Notes under the pieces: model-generated
What the model was told of the DNA's origin: nothing
The model's database searches: none
Seen by the model: the letters and a program-made list of their open reading frames with translations, nothing else
Position numbers and translations under genes: made by a program
Shown: piece by piece, positions 1-14,400 of the stretch
Layout of the letters: each line of letters begins with the position of its first letter
Numbering within the stretch: position 1 is the stretch's first letter
Source: Siphlonurus alternatus
Taxonomy: Eukaryota; Arthropoda; Insecta; Ephemeroptera; Siphlonuridae
DNA length: 64,000 bases
Assembly (NCBI GenBank): GCA_949825025.1
Contig: OX463784.1
Coordinates: forward strand, 10,733,431 to 10,797,430
Direction of reading: 5' to 3'

Positions 1-2451
<2,451 letters not shown>

Positions 2452-2565
2452 CTTGATCCAGGTTTTGTTGCCGGACTCTAGGTATCCGTGGATGATGAAG
2501 AACGTCTTGCGATACCCCAGCAGTTTGGACTTGAAGATCGAGTCCGTGTTGTTGGTGATGATCTT
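2452..2565 (-). CDS. Lipase coding exon 3
   Basis: Acceptor TGTCCACAG ends at 2566; donor GTACGTGAACA lies at 2451-2441. 114 nt, phase 0 at both ends, 38 residues with IITNNTDSIF and IIHGYLESGNKTWIK. The next exon is outside the window. Confidence 0.92.
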
Positions 2566-5500
2566 CTGTGGACACCAAAAATCATCGTGGTGACTTGGAG
2601 GAGTTAGAACTTGGGTGCATGGCTAATTACGGCCTATTCTCAAACCGGAATATTTTTTTTAATGTGACGTGAATATTGTAAATTTCTCTAATTTACAAGA
2701 TAATAGAAAATGTGAGGATGGCTGAGAAAGGCAAATAGAAGAAGTTTGCGTCAATCTTCGGAAGAGAGTTAACTAATCAAGCCAACCAGCCTACCACTGA
2801 TTGACACCATGATGACAAAACATGATTTTTCATCATGAAGTGAAAATTTTGTAATATATTTCATAGCACGTGCGCAGTAAGCAAGTCACGTATAATAATG
2901 GTATGGAAATTTAACTTTTTGACGATGTTTTGTTAAAAAAGGAAGTTGTTAGTAGATGCCCCTTGATTTACATTTCTTATTTAATATGAATTCAATTTAT
3001 TCTACGCTGGTTTGTTAAAGAATATAACTGCGTTCATCAAAAAAGTCGGTAATATTAGAGGTCATTACTACTATATTCTGAAATTAATTTTTATAGAATA
3101 ACAAGGTGTAATTTCCACTCATTCTACAGTTTTTCCCCTACAGAAACCATTAAAAAATCTATTTTTGTAACAGTAAGATACGCAATTTATCTCCATTTTA
3201 ACAGGAATGACGAATTCGACATATTATTTACTTTACTTCAGTATTTCTTGAGTATCGATAGAATAATACGATATATAAAATTATATTTTAAAACATCATT
3301 ACAAAAAAAAAAAAAAAAAAGGAAAATTAAAGAAAATTGAAAATAAAAATTACTAAAACTAAATATGATTCATATTAATTAATATTAAAAAATATATATA
3401 TCAAATATAAATTAACTAGATTTAATTTATTATTAATTTATTTTAAGTAACAAAAGGTATTTAAAAGTTTTTTTTGTTATACTGTTTAAAAATAGATAAT
3501 TATAAGTTTGGTTCACGAAGATGCGGGAGTTAAAATCAAATGGCAAGTGTGGCCAATTGGCCAACACCCTATAAGGGTTCAGTTATAGAAAAATAATAAT
3601 ATATAAAATAGTTAATTGAAACTTGCACAAAATATCCACCTGGCCATGGTACTCTCTCGAGTGTTTTATTAAAAAACATATATAAATATATAAATATATA
3701 TTTATATTTATAAATATAAATATATACAATTATCAGTCCGTGATCTTACCTGGCACTTGTCCCTGTTGTTTCGAGTGTACAGACAGAAGTTGGGGTTGAT
3801 TTTCTCCGGGATCTCTGGGAACAAGTTGACCGGGCGGTTGAGAGGCCATGGAGCTTCAATGGAGAAGCAGCCGTAAGACTCGTAGCATCGGAACCTCTCG
3901 TCCGCTGTAACAATATAAAAAATACCTTATTACTTTTAATTATAGACTGGAATATTCACATCAAAGTCTTCTGCTCGTTGATAGTAAACAGAGTATTGTT
4001 GTGTAATGTCTGTCATGTGAAAGGAAAAACATGGGACGGTTGTTGATTTACATGTTAACTTATAGAAAATGACCGTTAATTATGAAAGTTGAAACGGTTA
4101 CCTAGCACCAATAATGCCATTACGTTCTCTGCTCTGGTGGCAAAATTAGGCACTACGTCGTCCCACGTTTAACTATGAGAAAGGCTTCATGCGACAGACA
4201 TTATAAACAATGGTTTGTTACAACCATTGCGAGTACAAGACTTTGATCCACAGACATATCAAGTTTTGTGGTGGGATCTAGCCACTAAAACTTTCCATTG
4301 TCGCGTTCCTACAACAATATCAGCATGCAGAAAATACCCTGCAATCACAGTATCAAATTTATGATAAATGTGATAACATTGTTTCTGTGTTGTAAACCAT
4401 TATAACTTCAATATTATTATGTATAAAACAGTTAAGTTTAGATGTAACTTCGGTTTCCATGGTTTCCTCAACCACTTTTACAAATAAAAATGAAATTTGA
4501 AATTTGAAACAAAAATTAACAAAATGTAATACAAAAACACACAAAGAATGCGTTATATTTATTATATAATAAATATATTATGTATAAGTAATGTAAACCT
4601 GAAGCTTGAAATATATTTCTGCATTGTCTGTTTACCAGCATTGTTGCAAAGTCTGCGGAGCGTAAAGTATACATTACAGTTAACTTTCATACTTTTTCAG
4701 CAACGATATTGAATTACAGTTTCGAAATTTTGACACTGTCAATTTTAATTCTACCAAAAATAAACCTGCATTAACAAATTTTACTGTGTACCTGTTATTC
4801 AAGAGAAGTGTTGTTTTTACGTCACTTATCAAATACAAATATTAGGGCAGGGAGTTGATTTAGGAATGTTTGAAAATATGATACTTTTCGAAGTAAAAAT
4901 AAGATTGTTATTTGTTCTCCGCGTGATCTTACAACGAACTTCCATCAACTCACATTGTTAATATATATGTTCACCGATCTTAAGTAGAATTCAAGCAAAC
5001 TCCCTAATTAACTGTGATATTTTATATGAAAAAATTACAGTAATAACAATAAAATTTAATTAAATTTAGTTGTTTTTTTAGTGTCAAAATTTTTTTCAAC
5101 AAAAAAATTGTTTTTTTTTTAATTGAATTTTAAAACGAAGATGAATAACAGGTTTTTCATTATTTTAAATTAATTTTTAAAATTTAATTATGTGTACTGC
5201 ACAACTTGTGAAACACTGTAGAAATACTTATTAGAAGAAGTTTTTCCTTTGCAATAATATTGGCACTTCATTTTTACAATAATTAAATTACATGATAAAT
5301 ATGGTAATATAAACAACGGAGCAGTTTGTACAAATAAGAAATACAGGGGATTTCAATTGTGTCAAAAACTAATCGTTTTTTTAGTTTTGTATGAAAATAA
5401 GTTTAACGTTGATTGTTATCGAATAATATCCCCAAAAGTAAGCTCTTGTCAGAAAATCACAAATTAATGGTATTTATTCTATTGATTTTTACAGTTTTCT

Positions 5501-6235
5501 CGATTTTAAACATTTACTTCATTCAAATATTTGGCTAAAATATTCTAAAACACCTATCTTCAAGATCAAACATCATAAAGCATGTAAGGAACATAGCAAA
5601 TGTTTCGGCCACTTCGTGATACGAAAACTGCGTAGTATTATAATATTTATAATTGATTTTGGCGTGGTCACCAATGTAAAGTTAATTTGCATAAAATTAC
5701 ATAAATTAAAATCAGCTGATTTCATAACTAGTAATATATTACTGATTATAATTGGGCCGCATAAAGTTTTAAAATCAACCTGGGTCGCAGAAATAACTTA
5801 AAAGTTGTCGCATTAGACACCGAAGGACAAGACAACAATTAAATTTAGCCTTTATAATATTTTTAACGATTCAATTTATTCGAAATTATTATACACAAAA
5901 AACCTGGATAATTGAAATGGAGTCAAAATAAAGATAAATTGTTGAAAATCTTTTATTTTTTTTTTATTTAATTTACTTTTTCTTGATGCGTTGTATGAGA
6001 AACCAACCATATATTAAAAGAAACATTAAATCTCCCAAAAATATAAAACCAGGCCCAGTACTGAATTTCATTTTCCTTTTGTAAATCAGTACGTGTAAAG
6101 AGGCAAAAATATATACTGTATATCATAATTAAGTAGAAAAAAAAAGTGTTCCATTATTAATTTCTTACTCGAGAAGTGAAATTAATAATAAAAGTAAAAT
6201 CGCAGTCTTGTGTAAGCAATTTTTTTAGTGCAAAA

Positions 6236-6272
<37 letters not shown>

Positions 6273-7188
6273 TTGCGTTACGACGCAAATATTTTTTGCA
6301 GTGTATAAAAAATCCTGCACCATGCAGCCGTCAATGTTGACGCTGCGGTTTTCTGTTAGCAACATGCACGTGGTAGCGTTACAGCAAATTTCATGGTTAA
6401 ATCACCAAAATCGAATTATATAATCGATAATGTAAATCTTTTTATAACCCGTCACTAATATTTATTTTTATTCGAACACTGGTCGTACAAACAAAATGGA
6501 TCACATCAAGAACTAAAACCAAACAAATCAGCATAAACATATATACAAGTATACGTACATAAACATGTACAAGTAAACAGAAAATTGCATTGAAAAATCA
6601 TCAATATATCATGTAAATTATTTATAAAATATTTACGTACTTACATAAACTGTGCTTATATAATATATTATAGGAATCAGTTGACGACGGATAATGTTAT
6701 TCTTATTATGAGACCTCTACTAAAAAACACCATCATGCATGTGAATGCATTCATATATATGACATAAAAAGTTATTGATAGAAGTTGTATTATATTATAC
6801 CAAACTGACTGATGTTACAAATTAAATCTCTTAAAGTAAAGAATTCTGCTTTGAATTTTGCTTATGATTTTTTTTTTTAATGTTGAGTATGACCACGCGA
6901 CGACAAAGAACTGAGAGTTGGTCCGTTTTCTGATGTTGTGCAGTCATTGTTTAGAGTCGGTCCATAATCTCTCAAATATTCTGAATGTAATACGAAAGAC
7001 ACCGTAAATGACATAAAAATCTTAAATAATCCCCACTTACCATTATTTTGCGCTTCACTCTGATACCACTGTGTTCCAAGTTTCTTGTTGATCATTAACT
7101 CTGAAGAATCATTGACAGCCTTTAGTTCAGGTCTCAGACTGAGGATATGGAGAACCGTCTGCAGAAGAATTGAAGTCTGGTTAAACAT
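2452..7188 (-). CDS. Pancreatic-type triacylglycerol lipase, 5' part of gene (three exons, rest beyond left edge)
   Basis: Secreted neutral lipase of the pancreatic lipase family, which hydrolyses ester bonds of tri- or diacylglycerols or phospholipids outside the cell. Three exons join in phase: 7188-7041, 3904-3750, 2565-2452, giving the first 139 residues. Residues 1-24 are a moderately hydrophobic leader starting MFNQTSILLQTVLHIL. Residues about 55-63 read RCYESYGCF, and FCLYTRNNRDKCQ follows near residue 89; these match the family N-terminus (CYERLGCF...LLYTNENP). Exon 3 carries FFIIHGYLESG, the conserved IIHG strand next to the oxyanion hole. Splice sites are GT-AG and phases are consistent (1, then 0). 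The catalytic Ser (GHSLG), Asp and His and the lid would lie in exons beyond position 1, so activity cannot be judged. The start at 7188 is the first ATG ahead of the leader. Substrate class is not determinable. Confidence 0.9.
3518..3592 (+). repeat. 3' end fragment of the tRNA-derived SINE
   Basis: Matches the last part of the full SINE at 13040-13110: AGTTAAAATCAAATGGC, GTGTGGCCAA, ACCCTATAAGGGTTCAGTT. 5'-truncated, in lipase intron 2. Confidence 0.6.
3750..3904 (-). CDS. Lipase coding exon 2
   Basis: Acceptor TTGTTACAG ends at 3905; donor GTAAGATCA lies at 3749-3741. 155 nt. It encodes RCYESYGCFSIEAPW and KINPNFCLYTRNNRDKCQ, the clearest pancreatic-lipase segment in the window. It is far more GC-rich than the flanking introns. 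Confidence 0.92.
3905..7040. other. Lipase intron 1, AT-rich, no other gene recognised
   Basis: Holds a T30 homopolymer near 6241-6270, many short A/T runs, and a small SINE core remnant at 4450-4475 (GGTTTCCATGGTTTCCTC). No additional coding exon is evident on either strand. Confidence 0.6.
7041..7188 (-). CDS. Lipase coding exon 1 (signal peptide)
   Basis: ATG at 7188-7186; donor GTAAGTGGGG at 7040-7031. It encodes 49 residues plus one base. The leader is followed by WYQSEAQNN, and the single leftover G completes an Ala codon with exon 2. An in-frame GTG lies upstream but is not a start. Confidence 0.85.
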
Positions 7189-7405
7189 TTTATCGTGTGG
7201 AGTGTCGGTCACTCTCTGAAGATCTCGCGGAACAATCGCGAGTATAATTGGAGCATCCCCACCATCGCGACACTACTGCTCTCTGGAGACTGATTAATAA
7301 ACTAAAGAAAGCAATTAATTATGTTATTTGTTGAAATATGGAAGAATGAGTAACTTGTTGTTCAAGTCTGATAGGAAGATGAGTTTTTATTGAAAGAGTG
7401 GGAGG

Positions 7406-7627
<222 letters not shown>

Positions 7628-7888
7628 TGGGTTATGTAACAAATTTTTTTTTTTTTATTTTATAAACTTATTCCTTACATAAGAATTAACTATTATATAA
7701 TTAATAATAATTACTAATTAAACTGACTTTTTGTTTTATTTATTGATCAACTGGTTGTACATACAATATGGTTCAGGTCAGAACGAAATCTAAAAAAGAA
7801 CAATTAAAACAAACAACAAAAATTTAAACAATATTTAAAAATTCACATAAGAAAATTAATACTTTTAACATTATTATATACATTATAA

Positions 7889-8179
7889 TCATAACATACT
7901 AATTTTCACTAAATTTATTACTAAAATAAGATTGTGTTTACATATATTATATACTATATATTTTTGCTGAACTTCCAGTATAATGAACTCTATATAAAAT
8001 CCTTCTACATGATACTCAATGATATTGACACGAGAATTGTCCTTCAAAATATCTCGCGCAGTAACAATTACATCACTGAACATCATTGTCATTATAAATG
8101 ATGCAAGCGATCCGCCTTCTTTAATAATCTCGCGAAGAAATGGAAAATACCCGCTTCTAAGGAGAAACGTTTTATCCAC
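7889..8179 (-). other. Unassigned open frame, possible exon relic
   Basis: About 96 codons are open on the minus strand with protein-like composition in the first 70 (FPFLREIIKEGGSLASFIM, then SDVIVTARDILKDNSRVN), starting from GTG rather than ATG. No clear acceptor or donor flanks it and the tail becomes AT-rich and low complexity. I do not recognise the family. It may be an eroded exon or chance. Confidence 0.2.
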
Positions 8180-8275
8180 CCTTGTGTATTATATAACTAC
8201 ATCACTATAACAAAAATTGATGAAACTCTTTATCCAGCACAAGCAATAGATAAAGTGTGGATCAACAACACTATC

Positions 8276-8445
8276 CTATTTGAGGTTCATTCGGGAGCTA
8301 TAATAGATAATGGATGGCATATATCCTATCAATTGTCGACTATCTTGACTGAGATTTCCATAGTTCCCTAAGTCACAACCAGGCGAAGGCTGGATGGGAT
8401 AAATTGCTATAGGCCATGGCAGGGACCCACAAAAAATTAAGCAAT
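8276..8445 (+). repeat. tRNA-type SINE fragment (core and 3' part)
   Basis: Aligns by eye to the full copy at 12771-13128: GGATGGCATATATCCTATC, TTTCCATAGTTCCCTAAGTC, ACAACCAGGCGAAGGCTGG, GGCCATGGCAGGGACCCAC. The pol III head is missing or degenerate. Confidence 0.75.
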
Positions 8446-9081
8446 AAGAGAAAAAGTCAATAATTAATTTCAAGGTTCCCTAAATACAAAAAATATAAAT
8501 ATAAATGAAATAGTACTCACACCTGCCAAAATATTTTTGTGATACCTTATTAATACATTGACGTAATCCAGATGTTATAACTGATAGTAAATTGGTGGTA
8601 ATATAATTGAAAGTTCAATGACGGTGCCACCATAATAACAAAGTTTTGATTTGTGAGAAGTATATATGAAAACAATGTAAATGCTGGTATTGTATTTCTT
8701 GATAACTATTTTTTCTAATTGGTTCAATTAATTATGTTTAAATAAATTTCATATATTTTAAATACACAATTATATGATGGTAATAATTAAGAATTAGTGT
8801 CACTATTGCTATACCACGTTTTTTAGCATCTAATAATAAAGAGCTAAATAATGAACCTGAAGTAAAAAAATTAAATATTCTTTCTAAATTTTTAGTCATT
8901 AATTTCTTAGTGTCAAAAAGATGCAGATTTGACTCAAAAGTCCTACAACAATGCCCATACTATCCTTTGATTTTATTTACTACATATCTAAAAAAAAAAA
9001 AAAAAAAAAAATGTGTAAAACTGCTTAATTTTTCTTTAGCAAAATATACTATGTAATGATCAAGTTATTAATTTTTTTAGA

Positions 9082-9363
9082 GTGATTGTGATTTACCATG
9101 GTAAGAAGAGTGTCAATAGCCTTACGACTCGTAACGTTATCCTTATGAGATCAATAATACGGAGTCATGTAAACGCAGCTAATAAAGTTAAAATAGGAGC
9201 CAAACCTCGCACTTTCCTGCTCGCAATCTGTCGGAGTTATTGTTGGCGCCTGTTGCCCCGCCTGTCTGCCCGACTATCGCTGCTGTCCGAAGTCCGTGTG
9301 GGTCAAACCGCCTCCAAGTGTCAGGTCACCAATTTACCCTCGCTAGCAGTGTGTCTGTACTGA
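9082..9363 (+). other. Less AT-rich unassigned block with a 93-codon open frame
   Basis: An island of balanced composition in AT-rich DNA, with clustered C-rich segments around 9205-9290. The plus frame is open for 93 codons, Arg/Ser-rich, with no recognisable domain. It could be a promoter/5' exon region or an eroded repeat. No splice sites decide this. Confidence 0.2.
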
Positions 9364-9721
9364 TATATTTATGTCCGCCATGTAATTATATGTTGCTTTT
9401 AAAATGATGAGTAAAAAATTATATAAATTTTATTAAATATTTTTTTTTAAAATATAAGTTTTTAATTTTGAAAACGTAAAAAATTTAAAATATTGAACAT
9501 TTTGCTTTGTAAATATAGAACATTTTAATATATATATACAAACAATCAATTTTTTTAAATAATAATAATAACAATATATTTTATAAATTTTCATTGTATG
9601 TCTCATTTTATCATAGCAAATGCAATCTAAATAACCAAATATATATCAACTATAATATGATGTGGTTTAATTCCCCAGGAATTGGATATCAGACATCACT
9701 TATCACTTGAGTCCATTATTA

Positions 9722-9858
9722 AAAAGTGGAGGTGAGAACCGTGGGTTTCCACGGTTCCCTCAGTTTCACCACAGCGAATGCTGGAACGTTGCCACTATCC
9801 TTTCCCTCCCTTATCCCTATATACCCATTACCCCACCTCGAGCTTCAAGATTATAAAA
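9722..9858 (+). repeat. SINE fragment with the 'ACCCCACCTCGAGCT' 3' tail
   Basis: Core remnant CCACGGTTCCCTCAGTTTC followed by GCGAATGCTGGAACG, CCACTATCCTTTCCCTCCC and ACCCATTACCCCACC. This is the same 3' tail seen, reversed, at 12138-12250 and 62690-62800. A-rich end near 9858. Confidence 0.7.
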
Positions 9859-11100
9859 AAGGCTAATATGAGCTCTCAAAATATCAAAAATAAAATAATA
9901 CGTATTAAAATTTTCTGGTACGCAATATTCCTTACAGTATCATCTTTCATCCGGAAAACAATGTTATGTTATTGTTTGTATCGAATTACGTGGTTTGCAT
10001 TGATGTGTGAAATAAGTTGAGTAATAAAACTCACTATGTTGACCATCATTATATTATCTCACCATGTCTCATCGAGTTTCATTCAATAAAAAATAATATA
10101 AATGCGCATTACGTTTTTAATTGCAATCATTGTTAGATATTATATGTAGTGTATAGGAGAGATCGATTTAAAGAACTTTGTAATAACTGCGAACCACATA
10201 CAAGTTGAATAGTGTTCAACTGTTCAAATTTTATATAAAAGGAAATAAAATATTAATATTCGTTATTAATAAAATAATAATATTTTATGAATTATTTTTG
10301 AATAATTTATTTATTGCTAATTTAAAAAAAAAAATACGTTTTATATTTATGATGTTATTATAATTATATTATGCTATAATGAATTTAAATCATCATTTAA
10401 ATGTAATCATGCTATTACCCCATTACCCCTACCAAATTTCAAATGGCATGTCCTGGGCATGTCTTATTAAAAAAAGTAAATAAAAATAAAATGTACATGA
10501 TACTATGCGATTGTATAGGAAAAAATTGAATACAAGTTGTTGCTTTTTTTACCAACATTAATTAGGTTATTAGTAAAAAAATAATAAAAAGTTAAAAATT
10601 AATAATATATTATGTTGAAAGATGATGAGATTTTTTTTTAATTAAAATAAAAATTAATATTTCATTTAGTCATGCAGGCCAATCAGGCCATCATCAAATC
10701 TCCTTTTGGTCAGGCAACTGCTTAGACAATAATGTATCAACAATTGCATACATGCAGGGGGTTCAGTTTGTATTACACAAAAATGAAAGGAAAGCAGAAA
10801 AAAATCATACGACTTCTCTCTTTACATGTTGTCTATAATATTCTAAAGCATTAGAATAGTTAAATTAATTACATTTTATTATAATAATAAAAAATTAAAT
10901 ACAAATGTACAAAATATTCTAGTGCTTTTTTTTTAAAAAAAAAACTGCAACAGCGATCAATTTTCACCGGTAGGTCTGTGATAACCTCTGTGATTTAATT
11001 AATTAATAAAATTGTACCTTATTAAATTTTCGATGTAGCGAAACAAACTTTCGAACAAATTCGCTCTATTTAAAGATCTTCTTATTAGTTGTTACGTTGC
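9859..11100. other. AT-rich intergenic DNA, nothing recognised
   Basis: Dominated by A/T runs. No coding exon, RNA gene or clear repeat is visible apart from short homopolymers. Confidence 0.6.
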
Positions 11101-11299
11101 ACTGTAGAGGTCAGCCAAAGCCAGGCACACAAGAATTCCAAGAAATGGCGCGTTAGATAAGATAAACAGTGTCAGCTGTTCAAGTTCTGTCAGTTGGTAA
11201 AAAACATAAAAAGTGAAATTTAAAAGACTCTGAGATAATTAACATTTGATACTAAACCACAATTAATTAAGACTTGTCTACAGTCATAAAATACGTAAA
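11100..11299 (+). promoter_or_regulatory. Probable CLCC1 promoter / 5' UTR
   Basis: Directly upstream of the CLCC1 start. It is less AT-rich than its surroundings (GGTCAGCCAAAGCCAGGCAC, GAAATGGCGCG). No clear TATA box. The transcription start cannot be fixed from sequence. Confidence 0.4.
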
Positions 11300-11469
11300 A
11301 TGAAAGTTCTATTCGTGTTATTTATCTCACTTTCTCTCTATGTTTGCATGGCTTGGACTGAGTCTAGGAGTCAATGGTTAGATATAAATGATCCTCATAA
11401 TTATGATCACGTTAATAAGAAAATGAAAAATAAGGATGATGGATCGTCTTCACAATTACAATGCAAAAG
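11300..11469 (+). CDS. CLCC1: CLCC1 exon 1 (signal peptide, WLD motif)
   Basis: ATG at 11300, 170 nt, donor GTAATGTATG. Encodes MKVLFVLFISLSLYVCMAW and then the conserved SQWLDINDPHNYDHV segment. It ends two bases into a Ser codon completed by exon 2. Confidence 0.88.
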
Positions 11470-14400
11470 GTAATGTATGAATTCATATTGTATCTGCATG
11501 CAGCAATAGGTTGTCATAATTTTAAGTTTGCTAATAGATAGCTTCACTTGAGAATATATGCTACCCCATCCAGTATGTGATTGAGAAACCATGCAGACAA
11601 GAAAGGAAATATCTACTATAGGCATACTGTATTAAATTTATAAGTCGTAGTTAATAATAGAAAAGAGAGATTATAAAGCATCTTTTAATGGGCAATGTTT
11701 CAAACATGAGGAAACATGATTGGATTAGTACCAAAGTATCATATGATACTGTAGGCATGCAGTAATGGTGATATCAGTGAAGCAAGCATTGCAGGCTGAG
11801 ATTTTTGGTTTGATTGTACAGTACATATTGTATAAATAAAGCATTAGTTCTATCTCAGAAACTGTAAGCTTCATTTACTTGTGTGGATGAAGACAAAGGT
11901 CTATAACCCATCCCTGTCCACAGCTGTGAGCCCCACGACCGATCCCAGCTGATTCGATGTGAGACAAACCTCGAGAGTTCCTTGGATGCGTCCAGAAAAG
12001 AAAAGCAGACCAGCAAGTTCCTGTTGGGGATGTTGCAGAGACAGACTGTCATGGTACTCAAGGCAGCCGGTCTTCTGGTAAGTTCGATTGATTCAGTAGA
12101 TTGTTGTTTGGTTGGTACCAACGGCAGAACTTTTCTTTCTTACAAGGATACATCCCTATGAGCTTGGAGCTCGAGGCAGGGTAATGGGTAGGAATAAGGG
12201 GGGATAAAGGATGGTGGCCATGGCCTGTTACGTGTCCAGCATTCACTGAGAGTTGAGACTGATAGAACAGACAATAATGGTTGCATTTTTTTATTTCATA
12301 ATTAGAAAATATACATTAAATTAAGCTTTTCTGAATTTTTTCAGATTTTTTGGAGTGCGGGAACTAATTTTAAAAAAATATTTAAAATGTCTGAATTTGG
12401 GTGGTACACCTGATGGGACAACCGTGACGTCATCGACAGCCAATCACAGCAGCCGTGACATCATCAACAGCCAATCACAGCACGACAAATGACGTCACGG
12501 TTGTCCCATCAGGTGTACCACCCAAATTCAGGTATTTTAAATATTTTTTTAAAATTAGTTCCCGCACTCTAAAAAATCCGAAAAAATTCAGAAAAGCATA
12601 ATTTTAGGTATATTTTCTAATTATGAAATAAAAAAATGCAACCATTATTGTCTACTGTGGAAAACTTCAGTCAGTACGGACACCTCTACTTTTTATGTTT
12701 ATGTTTTTTTGTTTATTTATTAATATTTATACTTTTTATTTTATATTTTGTTAGGTTTCCAATTATCATTTGACACAGTGGTATACACCTCTGATTCGTA
12801 ATCGGATAGTCGTGAGTTCGATCCCAGCCATGCACCGCCAAACTTTTCACAAGTATCGGTTGCTAAAGAACACCCACTCGTGCATCCGGGAGGTGATTGA
12901 TGGCATCCTCCATCAATTGCCGACCATCCTTACTAAGGTTTCCATGGTTTCCTCAGTCACAACCAGGCGAATGCTGGGATGGATTGCTTAGGCCATGGCC
13001 GCCCCGGTTTGGAAGGGACCCACAAAAGTAGGGTCTACGAAGAGCCGGGAGGTTAAATTCAATTCAGTCACTTAAATGTGGCCAGTACCCTATACTAAGG
13101 TTCAGTTAAAAAGCTAAAAAAAATATATATTTGAAATTCCATAAAAATATTATTCTAGGGTTAAAAAAAGTTTCTTGTCGTCCGGAGGCAAACCGTTCTC
13201 TATAATGAACACAATCTTGTTGTCTTCAGGAGGAGGACTATGCAGACAGAGACTCGCTGTTCCATCAAGGCTACCTTCTCCTCTCGGTGTCCAAGGACCA
13301 CCTAAGGACTCTGCGGAGCTTCGCCTCCCTTGGCAAGTTTGACCTCGAGGAACTGGACGCGGCCTGGAGGGACATGTTGTCACCTGTACAAGACCCTAAC
13401 AGGTCCAAATGGTCCTGGGTACGACGGTGGCTGCCCCTGGAGCTCTTCTCCATATCCAAGGAGGTCAGTTTGTATTCTTTTTTTTTAGTTTTAAGTAAGT
13501 TATATCAACGATGGTGTATAATGTACTAACATGTATAAAGATTTTAAGAAGAAATGCACATTTTTATAATTACATATTAGAATTACTGAAATCTGCGATA
13601 TTGCATATCATTATAATGATTTCGGTTTGCACCTAATTTTTTTATACTGTAAAACAGACTCTTTTTGTAATAAAAAATATTGAAACATTGAACATATCTT
13701 CTGCAAAATATTTTTTATGCACCATTTTTCAATAAAAATCAATTCTCCCCCCCTCCTCCTTCTCCCCCCCCCCCCCCTCCCCATGTTTGGGAACATTAAA
13801 TTTGAACTCTGTTTGACTGTTTAGAGATTAATCAATTAAGGTAGAGATAACGTCGGTCAGCTGTTTTTTTAGCTCCATTTGATTAAAATGTAAACCTTAG
13901 CAAATCCACAAAAATTCTGAAATTTTTTTGAGAGTAAGGTATTAGTGCCTAAATGCCATTAAAAAAAATTCAAACCAATTTAATGAGCCGAATTTTTTTA
14001 ATTAATTTATTTAATTTTCAGCATAGGGCTTTCCCATGGAGAGACAAACTAAAAAATTAATTTAAAAAAATCGGCTCGTTAAATTGTTTTTTGTTTTGAA
14101 ATTTTTTTTATGACTTTTAGACCTCTCAAAAAAATGTCAGAATTTTTGTGAATTTGCTAAGGTTTACATGTTAATCAAATGGAGCTAAAAAGCACAGCTG
14201 ACCGACGTTATCTCTACCTTAATATCAAATCAGTAATTTCACATTGTTGGAGTCCCAATTTACCCAGTGGGACAAACCACAATGAGCCCCCCCCCCCCCC
14301 CCCCCCCCCCGTTGTGACGATGATACCAAGTTGTAACTTGCGTTCTTTTCCAGACATTCATCCTGTGTCTGGAGTGCGGGGTGGTGATCTGCCCGATGGT

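Noticed and set aside
12771..12840. Possible tRNA-Thr gene
   Set aside because: The anticodon arm and B box fit, but the acceptor stem does not close and the sequence continues into a SINE body.
13741..14310. C-rich tracts as a possible regulatory or G-quadruplex signal
   Set aside because: Simple homopolymer runs (13741-13784 and 14287-14310) without the spaced G/C-run pattern; likely slippage.
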